Notes: a model not told the origin generated them from the letters alone. 64,000 bases of DNA from Rhodococcus sp. OK519 (GCF_003051005.1 NZ_QAOW01000005.1:248001-312000), one strand, 5' to 3'. Positions 1-8,212 are shown, counted from the stretch's first letter. Made by a program: numbers and translations.

Positions 1-48
1 CTCGCGGCGATCGGCCTGGATCTCGGCTGCAGATGGTGATGTCGACAT
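1..48 (-). CDS. Possible N-terminus of a divergent gene (partial, cut by window edge)
   Basis: An ATG on the minus strand at 48 opens a frame that runs off the left edge and reads MSTSPSAAEIQADRRE. GGAG lies two bases before the ATG, which is too close for a convincing ribosome binding site. The 16 residues are too few to assign a family. Its head-to-head position to the aminotransferase would suit a regulator or a partner catabolic enzyme, but that is a guess. It could equally be non-coding. Confidence 0.3.
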   Translation of the reverse strand, partial: MSTSPSAAEIQADRRE

Positions 49-200
49 GCTCCGGACAGCCTATCGAAGCGCGCAACGGCAATTCCCGCTGCGACCGCGC
101 GGCGCGGTGGGAGCGTCTGGCCAGGCGTCGCAGCGACCGGGCGGTCCGGTCCGAAACCGTGGCATAGTCGCTGGGAGGAGCCGGGAAGTACGTCTCGGAT

Positions 201-251
201 GAGTGGAGCAACTTCGTGAGTGGAGCAATGTGGTGAGTGGAGCGCTGTGGC
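201..251. repeat. Three imperfect 17-bp tandem repeats at the aminotransferase start
   Basis: Units at 201-217, 218-234 and 235-251 all begin GAGTGGAGC and diverge in the last eight bases. Because 17 is not a multiple of three, each unit puts its GTG or ATG in a different frame. The repeat creates several alternative start codons and supplies a GGAG (222-225) about seven bases before the GTG at 233. Confidence 0.75.
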
Positions 252-1459
252 ACGGGTTCGCCGACATGGGGGCGGTGCAGCGCGACGGCGCGTTCGTCGT
301 CTCCCGCGGTGAGGGCGCCTACATCTGGGACGACGCCGGCACGCGCTACCTCGACGCCACCGCTGGGCTGTGGTTCACCAACGTCGGGCACGGGCGCACC
401 GAGATCGCCGACGCCGTTGCCGCGCAGCTGTCCAAGGTGGCGCACTTCTCGAACTTCGGCGACTTCACCTCCGACGTCGCCGTAGCGCTCGCCGACCGGC
501 TCGGGGCGATCGCGCCGGTCCCCGGATCGAAGGTGTTCTTCACCTCCGGCGGCTCGGACTCCGTCGACTCCGCCGCCAAGCTCGCCAGGCGGTACTGGAA
601 CGAGATGGGCCGGCCGGGCAAGAAGCTGATCGTCGGACGGCAGAAGGCGTATCACGGCATGCACGTCGCCGGCACCGCCCTCGCCGGAATCGCGGTCAAC
701 CGGGAGGGCTACGGCGAGCTCATGCCCGACGCGCGAACCGTCGCCTGGGACGACGCCAAGAGCGTGCTCGAGCTCATCGAGCGCGAGGGCGCCGACACGA
801 TCGCGGCGTTCTTCTGCGAGCCGATCATCGGCGCGGGCGGCATCTATCTCCCGCCGGACGGCTACCTGTCCGAGGTCCGGGAGATCTGCCGCGAGCACGA
901 GATCCTGTTCGTCGTCGACGAGGTCGTCACCGGGTTCGGCCGGATCGGCGGATCATGGTTCGCGTCCACCCGCTTCGGCCTCGAACCAGACATGATCACC
1001 ACCGCGAAGGGCCTCACCTCCGGTTACGTTCCGATGGGTGCGGTCTTCGTCGCGCCGACCGTGGCGGAGCCGTTCTTCGGCGGGGGCGTGTGGTGGCGGC
1101 ACGGCTACACGTACGGCGGCCACGCCGGCGCAGCTGCGGCGGCCATGGCGAACCTCGACATCGTCGAGCGGGAGAACCTGCTGGCCGAGTCCAAGCGGCT
1201 CGAGTCGGCCCTGCAGACACACCTCGGCCCCCTCGCCGACCACCCGCGGGTCGCGGAGGTGCGCAGCGGACTCGGTGCGGTCGCGGCCGTGCAGTTGGCC
1301 GATCCGGCAGAGGCGTTGCCGTTCGTGAAGACGCTGCGCGAGCACGGCATCTCGGGCCGTGCGGCGGGTCAGGGTGCGATGCAGTTCTCGCCGTCGTTCG
1401 TCATGACCGACGAGCAGGTCGCCGAGATGGCCGCGGGCGTGCGCGCCGCGCTCGGCTGA
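233..1459 (+). CDS. Class III pyridoxal-phosphate aminotransferase (omega-aminotransferase / aspartate aminotransferase family)
   Basis: A PLP-dependent class III (fold type I) transaminase that moves an amino group between an omega-amine or amino acid and an oxo-acid in the cytosol. The 408-residue product shows the family N-terminus (WHGFADMG), the cofactor-phosphate segment FTSGGSDSVDSAAK, the cofactor Asp in VVDEVVTGFGR, and the Schiff-base Lys259 in ITTAKGLTSGYVPMG. GTG 233 is preferred because the family usually begins just before the LWHG segment and a GGAG lies seven bases upstream. GTG 203 in the same frame would add ten residues. It converges with the LacI gene, seven bases apart. 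The substrate (beta-alanine, putrescine, GABA or a drug-like amine) cannot be read from the sequence. Confidence 0.88.
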   Translation: MSGALWHGFADMGAVQRDGAFVVSRGEGAYIWDDAGTRYLDATAGLWFTNVGHGRTEIADAVAAQLSKVAHFSNFGDFTSDVAVALADRLGAIAPVPGSKVFFTSGGSDSVDSAAKLARRYWNEMGRPGKKLIVGRQKAYHGMHVAGTALAGIAVNREGYGELMPDARTVAWDDAKSVLELIEREGADTIAAFFCEPIIGAGGIYLPPDGYLSEVREICREHEILFVVDEVVTGFGRIGGSWFASTRFGLEPDMITTAKGLTSGYVPMGAVFVAPTVAEPFFGGGVWWRHGYTYGGHAGAAAAAMANLDIVERENLLAESKRLESALQTHLGPLADHPRVAEVRSGLGAVAAVQLADPAEALPFVKTLREHGISGRAAGQGAMQFSPSFVMTDEQVAEMAAGVRAALG

Positions 1460-1466
1460 CCGTAGG

Positions 1467-2465
1467 TCAGGACAGGGTGGACCCCCGCGCGACGAGCGCG
1501 GGGGTGATGGCGATGCGTTGCGGCGGGGGGCTGTCCGAGCGTGCGGCCGCGGTGTCGAGCAGTCGCACCGCCTGCGCGGCGATCTCGTCCTGGGGTTGCC
1601 GCACCGTCGTCAGCGACGGCCGCGACAGCGCCGCGTAGGGAGTGTCGTCGAATCCGGTGACCTGGATGTCGTCGGGTACCTGCACCCCGGCGGCGGCCAG
1701 CCCGTCGAGCACGCCGAGGGCGATCATGTCGTTTCCGCAGATCACGGCGTCGGGGCGCGGCGCGCGGGCGACGATGCGGCGCGCCGCCTCCCGCCCCCAG
1801 TCGGTGCTGAAATCGCCCAGTAGGACATCGGGTTCGGTCAGTCCGTGGCGGCCGATGGCCTGCCGGTAGCCGTCGAGCCGCTCCTGCGCCGACGAGTCGA
1901 CGGGTTCGGCGCCGACGAAGACCGGGCAAGTTGCCCCGCGGTCGACGACGTGGTCGACGGCCAGTCGGAGACCGAACTCGTTGTCCACCGTCACCGAACT
2001 GCCGGCGTGCGCATCGACGCGAAGGTCGACCTGCACGGTCGGGACTCGGGCGGCGGCGTCGGCCGTGGCCTCGCAGCTCAGTGTGCGATCACACGGCACC
2101 AGGATGAGCGAGTCGACTCGGCGGTCGAGCAGGGCCTGGATCTGGCGTCGCTCGGTCTGCGCGTCGTAGCGGGAATTGGCGAGCAGCAGGCTGCGGTCGT
2201 CGTCGCGCAGTTGGTGCTCGACGGCCTCGACGAGGGTCGCGAAGTACGGGTTGGCGATGCTGGGCACCACCATGCCGACGGTGTATGTGGTGCGTCCGCG
2301 GAGGGCGGCGGCGAGGATGTTGGGCTGGTAGGCGAGTGCGGCCGCGGCGGCCATCACGCGCTCCCGGTTCTCGGGCCGGACCCCGCGTTCGCCGGACAGC
2401 GCGCGCGACGCCGTGGCGACCGAGACACCGGCCCGCGTTGCGACATCACGGATGGTGGCACTCAT
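1467..2465 (-). CDS. LacI-family transcriptional regulator of the ribose-type operon
   Basis: A 332-residue repressor. The N-terminal LacI HTH and hinge (IRDVATRAGVSVATASRAL, residues 5-23) is followed by a periplasmic-binding-protein-like effector domain that ends near VTGFDDTPYAALSRPSLTTV, the usual LacI/RbsR signature. It is transcribed away from the ribokinase operon. Two near-palindromic boxes in the shared intergenic region fit LacI operators, so it most likely represses the sugar operon and itself, released by the transported sugar. An RbsR role is inferred from context, and another pentose or nucleoside is possible. Confidence 0.9.
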   Translation of the reverse strand: MSATIRDVATRAGVSVATASRALSGERGVRPENRERVMAAAAALAYQPNILAAALRGRTTYTVGMVVPSIANPYFATLVEAVEHQLRDDDRSLLLANSRYDAQTERRQIQALLDRRVDSLILVPCDRTLSCEATADAAARVPTVQVDLRVDAHAGSSVTVDNEFGLRLAVDHVVDRGATCPVFVGAEPVDSSAQERLDGYRQAIGRHGLTEPDVLLGDFSTDWGREAARRIVARAPRPDAVICGNDMIALGVLDGLAAAGVQVPDDIQVTGFDDTPYAALSRPSLTTVRQPQDEIAAQAVRLLDTAAARSDSPPPQRIAITPALVARGSTLS

Positions 2466-2508
2466 GGAACCCCTCGGGATCGTGGAACCCAGAACCTGGA
2501 AACATCAC

Positions 2509-2522
2509 GGTAATCGATTTCC
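2509..2522. promoter_or_regulatory. LacI-type operator 1 (GGTAATCGATTTCC)
   Basis: A near-palindrome with the LacI-family central CG, sitting 44 bases upstream of the regulator start. The flanks ATCAC and GTTCG recur at operator 2, giving a roughly 22-base shared block. The position suits autoregulation. Confidence 0.7.
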
Positions 2523-2607
2523 GTTCGGACCGGCAATGCAGACCGAAATGTACGCATTGGCCGCCTTGACGCAGGCGTGACGCTCCGTCATCGTTGGAAG
2601 CCATCAC

Positions 2608-2621
2608 GGAAATCGTTTTCC
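2608..2621. promoter_or_regulatory. LacI-type operator 2 (GGAAATCGTTTTCC)
   Basis: A near-palindrome around a central CG, 43 bases before the chosen ribokinase start and 99 bp from operator 1. Both boxes are preceded by ATCAC and followed by a TTCG-type flank, so they are probably bound by the same repressor. It lies inside the longest open frame of the ribokinase, which argues for the downstream ATG. Confidence 0.72.
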
Positions 2622-2663
2622 ATTCGTGATGGTTATGGACTTTCCGACCGAGAGGCCGTCCTG

Positions 2664-3638
2664 ATGCCCCAGACGCGACCGTCCCAGCGCCCGCACGATT
2701 CGGATCGCGCGTCACCGGCGGCATCGCCGGAGATCGTCGTCGTGGGCTCCGTCAACGTCGACACCGTGATCCGGGTGCCGCGCCTGCCGGCGCCCGGCGA
2801 GACCGTCCTCGGGACCGGTGTCTCCGAGTACGTCGGTGGGAAGGGCGCGAACCAGGCGGTGGCCGCTGCTCGACTCGGCCGGCGCGTCGGACTCGTCGGC
2901 GCCGTCGGTGACGATGCCGACGGTCGAGCTGTGCGGGAAGCCCTGGGAGCCGAAGGCATCGACCTCGTCGGGCTCGGTGAGCGACCCGGTGCCCGCACCG
3001 GCGCCGCCGTCGTGCAGGTCGACGACTCCGGCGAGAACTGCATCACAGTGCTCGCGGGCGCCAACGGCGACCTCGATGCCGCCGCCGTCCGGACCGCCGC
3101 CGACGACTTGCGGCGCGCACTGGTGACCGTCGTACAACTCGAGATCCCCGACGACGCCGTGACCGCCGCGATCGTGCTCGCGGGCGGAACCGTCGTTCTC
3201 AATCCCTCACCGGCGCGGCCGGTCTCGGATGACGTGCTCAGCCAGGTCGACGTCTTGATCGTCAACCGGTCGGAGTTGGCCGTCCTCGCTGTGGAGTCCG
3301 AACCGGAGACGGCCGGGCAGGCGGCCGCGATGGCGGGCCGGCTGTCCGGACCGGCCGCGGTGGTGGTCACCCTCGGCGCGGACGGCGCGGTGCTGGTGCG
3401 CGACGGCGGCGCGATCGAGGTCCCCGCCGTGCCCGTCGAGCAGGTGACGGATCCGACCGGCGCCGGCGACACGTTCGCGGGCGCGCTTGCGGACGCGCTG
3501 GTGCGCGGCGAATCGCTCGACGACGCGGTGCGCTGGGCGGTGCGGGCCGCTGCGATCACGGTCACCGGGCCCGGCGCCCAGTCCGCGATGCCTACCCGCG
3601 ACCAGGTACTGGCTGCACACGACGGGTGTGCGTCGTGA
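2664..3638 (+). CDS. rbsK: Ribokinase (PfkB-family sugar kinase)
   Basis: Phosphorylates D-ribose (or a related pentose) at O5 with ATP in the cytosol. The 324-residue product has both PfkB signatures: the N-terminal glycine motif VGGKGANQAVAAARLG and the C-terminal catalytic motif DPTGAGDTFAGAL with the base Asp. ATG 2664 is chosen over an open frame reaching back to 2577 because operator 2 falls in the extra part and a GAGAGG sequence lies about nine bases before it. It is first in a three-gene operon, and its stop overlaps the start of the ABC ATPase by four bases (GTGA). Confidence 0.9.
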   Translation: MPQTRPSQRPHDSDRASPAASPEIVVVGSVNVDTVIRVPRLPAPGETVLGTGVSEYVGGKGANQAVAAARLGRRVGLVGAVGDDADGRAVREALGAEGIDLVGLGERPGARTGAAVVQVDDSGENCITVLAGANGDLDAAAVRTAADDLRRALVTVVQLEIPDDAVTAAIVLAGGTVVLNPSPARPVSDDVLSQVDVLIVNRSELAVLAVESEPETAGQAAAMAGRLSGPAAVVVTLGADGAVLVRDGGAIEVPAVPVEQVTDPTGAGDTFAGALADALVRGESLDDAVRWAVRAAAITVTGPGAQSAMPTRDQVLAAHDGCAS

Positions 3639-5128
3639 GCGGCCCGTTGCCGGGGCGGCTGGAACTGGTCGGCGTCTCCAAGCTGTATCCCGGTGTGCGA
3701 GCACTCGACTCGGTCGACTTCGATCTGCGCGGCGGCGAGGTGCACGTGCTGCTCGGGGAGAACGGAGCCGGCAAGTCCACGCTGATCAAGATGATGGCCG
3801 GCGTGCACCAACCCGATACCGGGGAGATCAGGGTGGACGGCACCCCCGTGAAACTGCGGAGCCCTGGTCATGCCGAGGAACTGGGGATCTCCACGATTCA
3901 CCAGGAGATGGCGCTGGTGCCGCAGTTGACGGTCGCCGAGAACATCTTCCTGGGCCGGCCGCCGCGCCGGTTCGGTCTGATCGACACGCGCGCGATGCGC
4001 GGCCAGGCCCGCGAACTCCTCGATCGCACCGGCCTCGACCTCGACGTCGACGCGACCGTCGGCGACCTGGGTGTCGCCCGGCGCCAGATGGTCGAGATCG
4101 CGAAGGCACTCAGCATCGACACCCGCTTCCTCGTGATGGACGAACCCACCGCGGTACTCAGCCGAGGCGAGGTCACGGCCCTGTTCGACATCGTGCGCAG
4201 CCTCACCGAACGCGGCGTGGGCGTCGTGTTCATCTCGCACCTGCTCGGCGAGGTAGCCGAGATCGGCAACCGTGTGACCGTGCTGCGCGACGGCACCAAG
4301 GTGGGGGAGGCCCCCGCCGACACCGACGTCGACGAACTGGTCCGCCTGATGGTGGGGCGGTCGATCGAGCAGCAGTACCCGCCGCGCAGCAACGAGATCG
4401 GCGACATCGTGCTCGACGTGCGCGGCCTCGGTCGTGACGGCGCGTTCGACGGCGTCGATCTCACGGTGCGGGCCGGTGAGGTCGTCGGCATCGGTGGACT
4501 GGTGGGCGCGGGCCGTACCGAGGTGGTGCGCGCGATCTTCGGCGCCGACCGCTACGACCGCGGTGACGTGCTCGTCGACGGTCGCCCGGTCCGGCGCGGG
4601 GATGTCGTGGCCGCGCACGAGGCCGGACTGGCGCTGGTGCCCGAGGATCGGGCAGGTCAGGGGCTGGTCCTGGGCGCGTCGGTGGAGGAGAACCTGGGCC
4701 TGGCGACGCTCGGCGACCGCACCCGCCTCGGCCTGGTGGATCTGTCTGATCAGGCGGAGAAGGCCCGGATCGCCGTGCAACGCATGGGGATCCGCGTGTA
4801 CGGGCCGGAACAGCCGGCCGTGACCCTTTCCGGCGGCAACCAGCAGAAGATCGTCATCGGCAAGTGGCTGATGGCGAAGCCGCGGGTCCTGATCCTCGAC
4901 GAGCCCACCCGCGGGATCGACGTCGGCGCCCGCGCCGAGATCTACGAACTGATCGCCGAGTTGACCGCCGCCGGCACCGCCGTCGTGGTCGTCTCGAGTG
5001 ACCTGCCCGAACTTCTCGGGCTCAGCGACCGCGTGCTCGTGATGGCGGACGGCAGGATCCGCGGCGAGTTGGACGGCACCCAGGCAACACAGGAGAGCGT
5101 GATGGCGCTCGCAGTGACGGAAGGATGA
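3635..5128 (+). CDS. rbsA: Ribose-type sugar ABC transporter ATP-binding protein (two nucleotide-binding domains)
   Basis: Energises uptake of a pentose or similar sugar at the inner face of the membrane. The 497-residue product has the tandem RbsA/XylG layout. Domain 1 has Walker A GENGAGKST, signature region LGVARRQMVEIAKAL and Walker B FLVMDEPTAVLS. Domain 2 has a degenerate P-loop (GLVGAGRTE), an intact signature LSGGNQQKIVIGKWL and Walker B LILDEPTRGID, as usual for the family. GTG 3635 overlaps the ribokinase stop, and GTG 3626 is a three-codon alternative. The stop overlaps the next ATG (ATGA), so translation is probably coupled through the operon. Confidence 0.92.
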   Translation: MSGPLPGRLELVGVSKLYPGVRALDSVDFDLRGGEVHVLLGENGAGKSTLIKMMAGVHQPDTGEIRVDGTPVKLRSPGHAEELGISTIHQEMALVPQLTVAENIFLGRPPRRFGLIDTRAMRGQARELLDRTGLDLDVDATVGDLGVARRQMVEIAKALSIDTRFLVMDEPTAVLSRGEVTALFDIVRSLTERGVGVVFISHLLGEVAEIGNRVTVLRDGTKVGEAPADTDVDELVRLMVGRSIEQQYPPRSNEIGDIVLDVRGLGRDGAFDGVDLTVRAGEVVGIGGLVGAGRTEVVRAIFGADRYDRGDVLVDGRPVRRGDVVAAHEAGLALVPEDRAGQGLVLGASVEENLGLATLGDRTRLGLVDLSDQAEKARIAVQRMGIRVYGPEQPAVTLSGGNQQKIVIGKWLMAKPRVLILDEPTRGIDVGARAEIYELIAELTAAGTAVVVVSSDLPELLGLSDRVLVMADGRIRGELDGTQATQESVMALAVTEG

Positions 5129-7095
5129 GGGCGGTGCCCGAGAACAAGACGGCGACGGCGGAGGACACGACCGCGTCGCACGGCGGGTTACGGCGGTGGG
5201 TCACGTCGATACGCGGCAGTGGTGGACCGTTGGCGGCGCTGGTCGCACTGGTGGTCCTGCTCGCACTGCTGTCGGGAGACTTCCTGACCGCGAACAACCT
5301 GCTCAACGTCGGCGTGCAGGCGTCGGTGACGGCCGTCCTCGCGTTCGGCATGACGTTCGTGATCGTCAGCGGTGGCATCGACCTGTCGGTGGGATCGATC
5401 GCGGGCCTGTCCGGCATCGTGACGGGCTGGACCGCGACGACCGCCGGCGTCCCGATGTGGCTGGCCGTGCTCGCCGGTATGGCGTCGGGCGTGCTGGCCG
5501 GTGTCGTGTCGGGCATCCTCATCACCGCCGGTCGGATGCCACCGTTCATCGCGACGCTGGCGATGCTGTCGGTGGCCCGCGGACTCGCGCTCGTGCTCGC
5601 CGACGGACGCCCGATCCCTGTCGACGGCTGGCTGGCCACACTCGGCAGCGGTGAGCTGTTCGGTTTCCTTCCGTACCCGGTGCTGGTGCTGATCGCGGCC
5701 GCAGTCGCCACGGGGCTGATCCTGCGACGCACCTATGCGGGCCGGGCGATGTACGCGATCGGTGGCAACGCCGAGGCCGCGCGGCTGTCCGGTATCCGGG
5801 TCAATCGTCAGCAGGTTCTCGTCTACGCACTGTCGGGACTGTTCGCGGCCGTGGCCGGCATCCTGCTCGCGGCCCGGTTGGCGTCCGCGCAGCCCGAGGC
5901 GGGCACCGGCTACGAACTCGATGCGATCGCGGCCGTCGTCATCGGCGGCGCGAGCCTGTCCGGCGGCGTCGGCACCGCGGTCGGCACCCTGATCGGTGCG
6001 CTGATCCTCGCGGTCCTGCGTAACGGCCTCAATCTGCTCGACGTCTCCGCGTTCTGGCAGCAGGTCGTCATCGGCGCCGTGATCGCGGCGGCCGTCCTGT
6101 TCGACACCCTGCGGCGGCGGCGTCGGGGCGGTGGCAAGGGCGGCGGTCCGCTACGAAACCCGGCCGTACGCAAGGCGGGTGCAGCGGTGCTGGTGCTCGT
6201 GATGATCGCGGCCGGGTGGGCGATCGTCGACCGCCAGCGCAGCGGAGGCGCGTCCGGCACACGGATCGCGCTGTCCCTGTCGACGTTGAACAACCCGTTC
6301 TTCGTCGACGTCCGAGAGGGTGCGCAGACGGAAGCGGAACGCCTCGGCGTGCGCCTGACGGTCACGGACGCCGGATCCGACGCGTCGCGGCAGGCCAACG
6401 ACATCCAGAACGCGATCGCGCAGGGCGTCGATGCCATCGTCGTCAATCCCGTCGACTCCGACGCCATCGTGCCGTCGGTGCGGGCCGCGAACGCGGCGAA
6501 CATCCCGGTGGTCGCGCTCGACCGGGCACCGAGCGGTGGGATCGTCGTCACCACGGTGGCCTCGGACAACGTCGAGGGCGGTCGACTGGCGGCGAAACAG
6601 CTTGCCGAACTGGTCGGCTCGGGCCCCGTCGCGGTGCTGGAGGGCAAGCCCGGCACGTCCGCCGCGCGGGACCGTCAGGCCGGATTCGACGAGGAGATCG
6701 TCAAGTATCCGGGGATCAAGGTCGTCGCTTCGCAACCTGCCGACTTCGACCGCACCAAGGCGCTCAACGTGATGTCGAACGTGCTGCAGTCGAACCTGGA
6801 CGTCCGCGGCGTGTTCGCGGCGAACGACGAAATGGCACTCGGCGCGGTCAAGGCGCTCGGTTCGCGCGCCGGTACTCAGGTCAAGGTCGTCGGATTCGAC
6901 GGCACGCCGGACGGTCTGGCAGCGGTCGAGGCGGGCACCGTGAACGCCGACATCGCGCAGCAACCGACGGTTCTCGGCGTCGACGCAGTGCGGTTGGCGG
7001 TCGAGGCGGCCGGCGATTCGGCGCTCGCCGGCGACACCGAGAGTGGCGCGACCCACAGCGTGCCCGTGCGGGTGGTCACGGCGACCGACAACTGA
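5125..7095 (+). CDS. Fused sugar ABC permease and substrate-binding protein (RbsC-RbsB fusion)
   Basis: A 656-residue single chain. Residues about 30-340 are an RbsC-type permease (VIVSGGIDLSVGSIAGLSG; AVVIGGASLSGGVGT). A very basic linker (RRRRR then GGGKGGG) should stay cytoplasmic. A further membrane segment at about 352-368 (VLVLVMIAAGWAIV) would cross outward. Residues about 380-656 are a type I sugar-binding protein (ALSLSTLNNPFFVDVREG; GVFAANDEMALGAVKALG; VVGFDGTPDGLAAV) with no lipobox of its own. RbsC and RbsB are normally separate, so the binding domain here would be tethered one-to-one to the channel. Start ATG 5125 overlaps the ATPase stop. No rbsD follows. Confidence 0.92.
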   Translation: MRAVPENKTATAEDTTASHGGLRRWVTSIRGSGGPLAALVALVVLLALLSGDFLTANNLLNVGVQASVTAVLAFGMTFVIVSGGIDLSVGSIAGLSGIVTGWTATTAGVPMWLAVLAGMASGVLAGVVSGILITAGRMPPFIATLAMLSVARGLALVLADGRPIPVDGWLATLGSGELFGFLPYPVLVLIAAAVATGLILRRTYAGRAMYAIGGNAEAARLSGIRVNRQQVLVYALSGLFAAVAGILLAARLASAQPEAGTGYELDAIAAVVIGGASLSGGVGTAVGTLIGALILAVLRNGLNLLDVSAFWQQVVIGAVIAAAVLFDTLRRRRRGGGKGGGPLRNPAVRKAGAAVLVLVMIAAGWAIVDRQRSGGASGTRIALSLSTLNNPFFVDVREGAQTEAERLGVRLTVTDAGSDASRQANDIQNAIAQGVDAIVVNPVDSDAIVPSVRAANAANIPVVALDRAPSGGIVVTTVASDNVEGGRLAAKQLAELVGSGPVAVLEGKPGTSAARDRQAGFDEEIVKYPGIKVVASQPADFDRTKALNVMSNVLQSNLDVRGVFAANDEMALGAVKALGSRAGTQVKVVGFDGTPDGLAAVEAGTVNADIAQQPTVLGVDAVRLAVEAAGDSALAGDTESGATHSVPVRVVTATDN

Positions 7096-7098
7096 CGG

Positions 7099-7350
7099 TC
7101 AGTGCCTCCTGAGGAGGCGTGAGAGACGTTGCCGGACGGTGGGTCTGACAGAGATCAGATCCACCGTCGGGCGACTTTCTGCGTCCGCAGCGGCGCGCGC
7201 GAACCGGGTGTGCAGTTGGTCGCGCACCTCGTCGGGGGTGTACGCGCGTCGCTGCCGCTCGGCGCGTACGGCGAGAGCGCCGGTGGCCGCGACGCCGACG
7301 GCCCCCGCCAGCCCGAGTGCCTTCCAGAGGTGTCTACCGTCGATGCGCAT
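7099..7350 (-). CDS. Small single-pass membrane protein of unknown function
   Basis: 83 residues: a short basic start, one hydrophobic segment (ALGLAGAVGVAATGALAV, about 11-28), then a charged region with YTPDEVRDQLHTRFARA and an arginine-rich end. No family recognised. It starts 17 bp from the divergent gene at 7368. It has no Shine-Dalgarno, but a TAGCCT hexamer lies exactly six bases before the ATG, so a leaderless mRNA is likely. Its 3' end carries a GCCTCC-TGA-GGAGGC hairpin (7104-7118) shared with the end of the converging sugar operon. Confidence 0.65.
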   Translation of the reverse strand: MRIDGRHLWKALGLAGAVGVAATGALAVRAERQRRAYTPDEVRDQLHTRFARAAADAESRPTVDLISVRPTVRQRLSRLLRRH

Positions 7351-7354
7351 CGCT

Positions 7355-7363
7355 CTAGGCTAG
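7355..7363. promoter_or_regulatory. Overlapping divergent -10 elements (CTAGGCTAG)
   Basis: The nearly symmetric stretch offers TAGGCT on the plus strand (7356-7361) and TAGCCT on the minus strand (7362-7357). Each lies exactly six bases before an ATG (7368 plus, 7350 minus). One AT-rich core could therefore nucleate transcription both ways and give two leaderless mRNAs. Confidence 0.55.
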
Positions 7364-7367
7364 GTGG

Positions 7368-8060
7368 ATGATTCGGCGGATGCATCCATCTGAGGTCGGC
7401 CTCGACGAGGCCGTGGCGGCGACCCGCACGGGCGACATCTGGATCTTCCGGGGACAGTCCGGCGCGGACCGGGCGATCCAGACCCTCACCAACAGCCCCG
7501 TCAATCATGTCGGTATGGCGGTCGTGCTCGACGATCTCCCTCCGCTGATGTGGCACGCCGAACTCGGGCGGTCGTTGCAGGACATGTGGACCGGCAAGTT
7601 CCAGCGCGGCGTCCAGTTGCACGACCTGCGTGCGGCGGTGCAGGTGTGGGGTGCGCGCTACGGCCAGCGGGGCTGGCTTCGGCAGCTCGCGGATCCGGTC
7701 ACGCGCGAGCAGGAAGACGCGTTGCTGCGGACGATCGCCCGGCTCGACGGCACCCCGTTCCCGTCCACCGCGCGGCTCGCGTCGCGCTGGTTCGGTGGCC
7801 GACTGCCGTCCCTGCGGCGTGGGCGCGGCGACGCGGAGTCGCGGGCGGGACTCGAGAGCGCGTACTGCGCTGAGGTGGTCGCGTCGACCTACGAGGCGAT
7901 GGGACTGCTCACCGCCGAGCGGCGGACGAACTGGTACGACCCGGGGCGATTCTGGAGTGGTGACCGTCTGCCGCTGGCGCCGGGCGTCGACCTCGGTGAC
8001 GAGATCGCGGTTCTCCTCAGCCCCGAGGATCTCGCCGAAGGCGGCGCGGAGCGGGGCTGA
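7368..8060 (+). CDS. Permuted NlpC/P60-like (YiiX/YebB-type) papain-fold protein
   Basis: 230 residues without signal peptide or obvious membrane segment. An early segment GDIWIFRG, then SPVNHVGMAVVLDD with a candidate catalytic His, and much later AYCAEVVASTYEAMGLL with a candidate nucleophile Cys. His before Cys is the order of circularly permuted NlpC/P60 domains such as YiiX/YebB, whose members hydrolyse amide or thioester bonds, or act as lecithin:retinol-acyltransferase-like acyl enzymes. The substrate is unknown. The start is supported by a leaderless-type TAGGCT hexamer six bases upstream. Confidence 0.7.
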   Translation: MIRRMHPSEVGLDEAVAATRTGDIWIFRGQSGADRAIQTLTNSPVNHVGMAVVLDDLPPLMWHAELGRSLQDMWTGKFQRGVQLHDLRAAVQVWGARYGQRGWLRQLADPVTREQEDALLRTIARLDGTPFPSTARLASRWFGGRLPSLRRGRGDAESRAGLESAYCAEVVASTYEAMGLLTAERRTNWYDPGRFWSGDRLPLAPGVDLGDEIAVLLSPEDLAEGGAERG

Positions 8061-8086
8061 ACGTGTGACCCGGACCACCGCATTCC

Positions 8087-8102
8087 GGTGAGGGTTATCA
8101 CA
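8087..8102. promoter_or_regulatory. Candidate CRP/GlxR-type site upstream of the RPF gene
   Basis: GGTGAGGGTTATCACA matches the half-sites TGTGA-N6-TCACA except for the first base. Cyclic-AMP receptor proteins are known to control rpf genes in mycobacteria and corynebacteria. The position, about 150 bp upstream of the likely transcript start, is far for direct activation. Confidence 0.45.
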
Positions 8103-8212
8103 TAACGACTGGATAACGACCGGTCTGCCGACTTGCGGACACGCCGAATGCAGCTGCGGAAACCGGTCGGTCACGACCGTGAAGTCGCACGGGCGTACCG
8201 AAATCGAGGGCC

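Noticed and set aside
1456-1470. Short hairpin CTGACC-GTA-GGTCAG between the aminotransferase and lacI stops
   Set aside because: Only six base pairs with no T-run. It could be a weak bidirectional terminator, but it is not distinguishable from chance.
2633-4780. 715-codon open frame on the minus strand
   Set aside because: It lies antisense to ribokinase and RbsA, whose families and motifs are certain. Long antisense frames are a usual by-product of GC-rich third codon positions.
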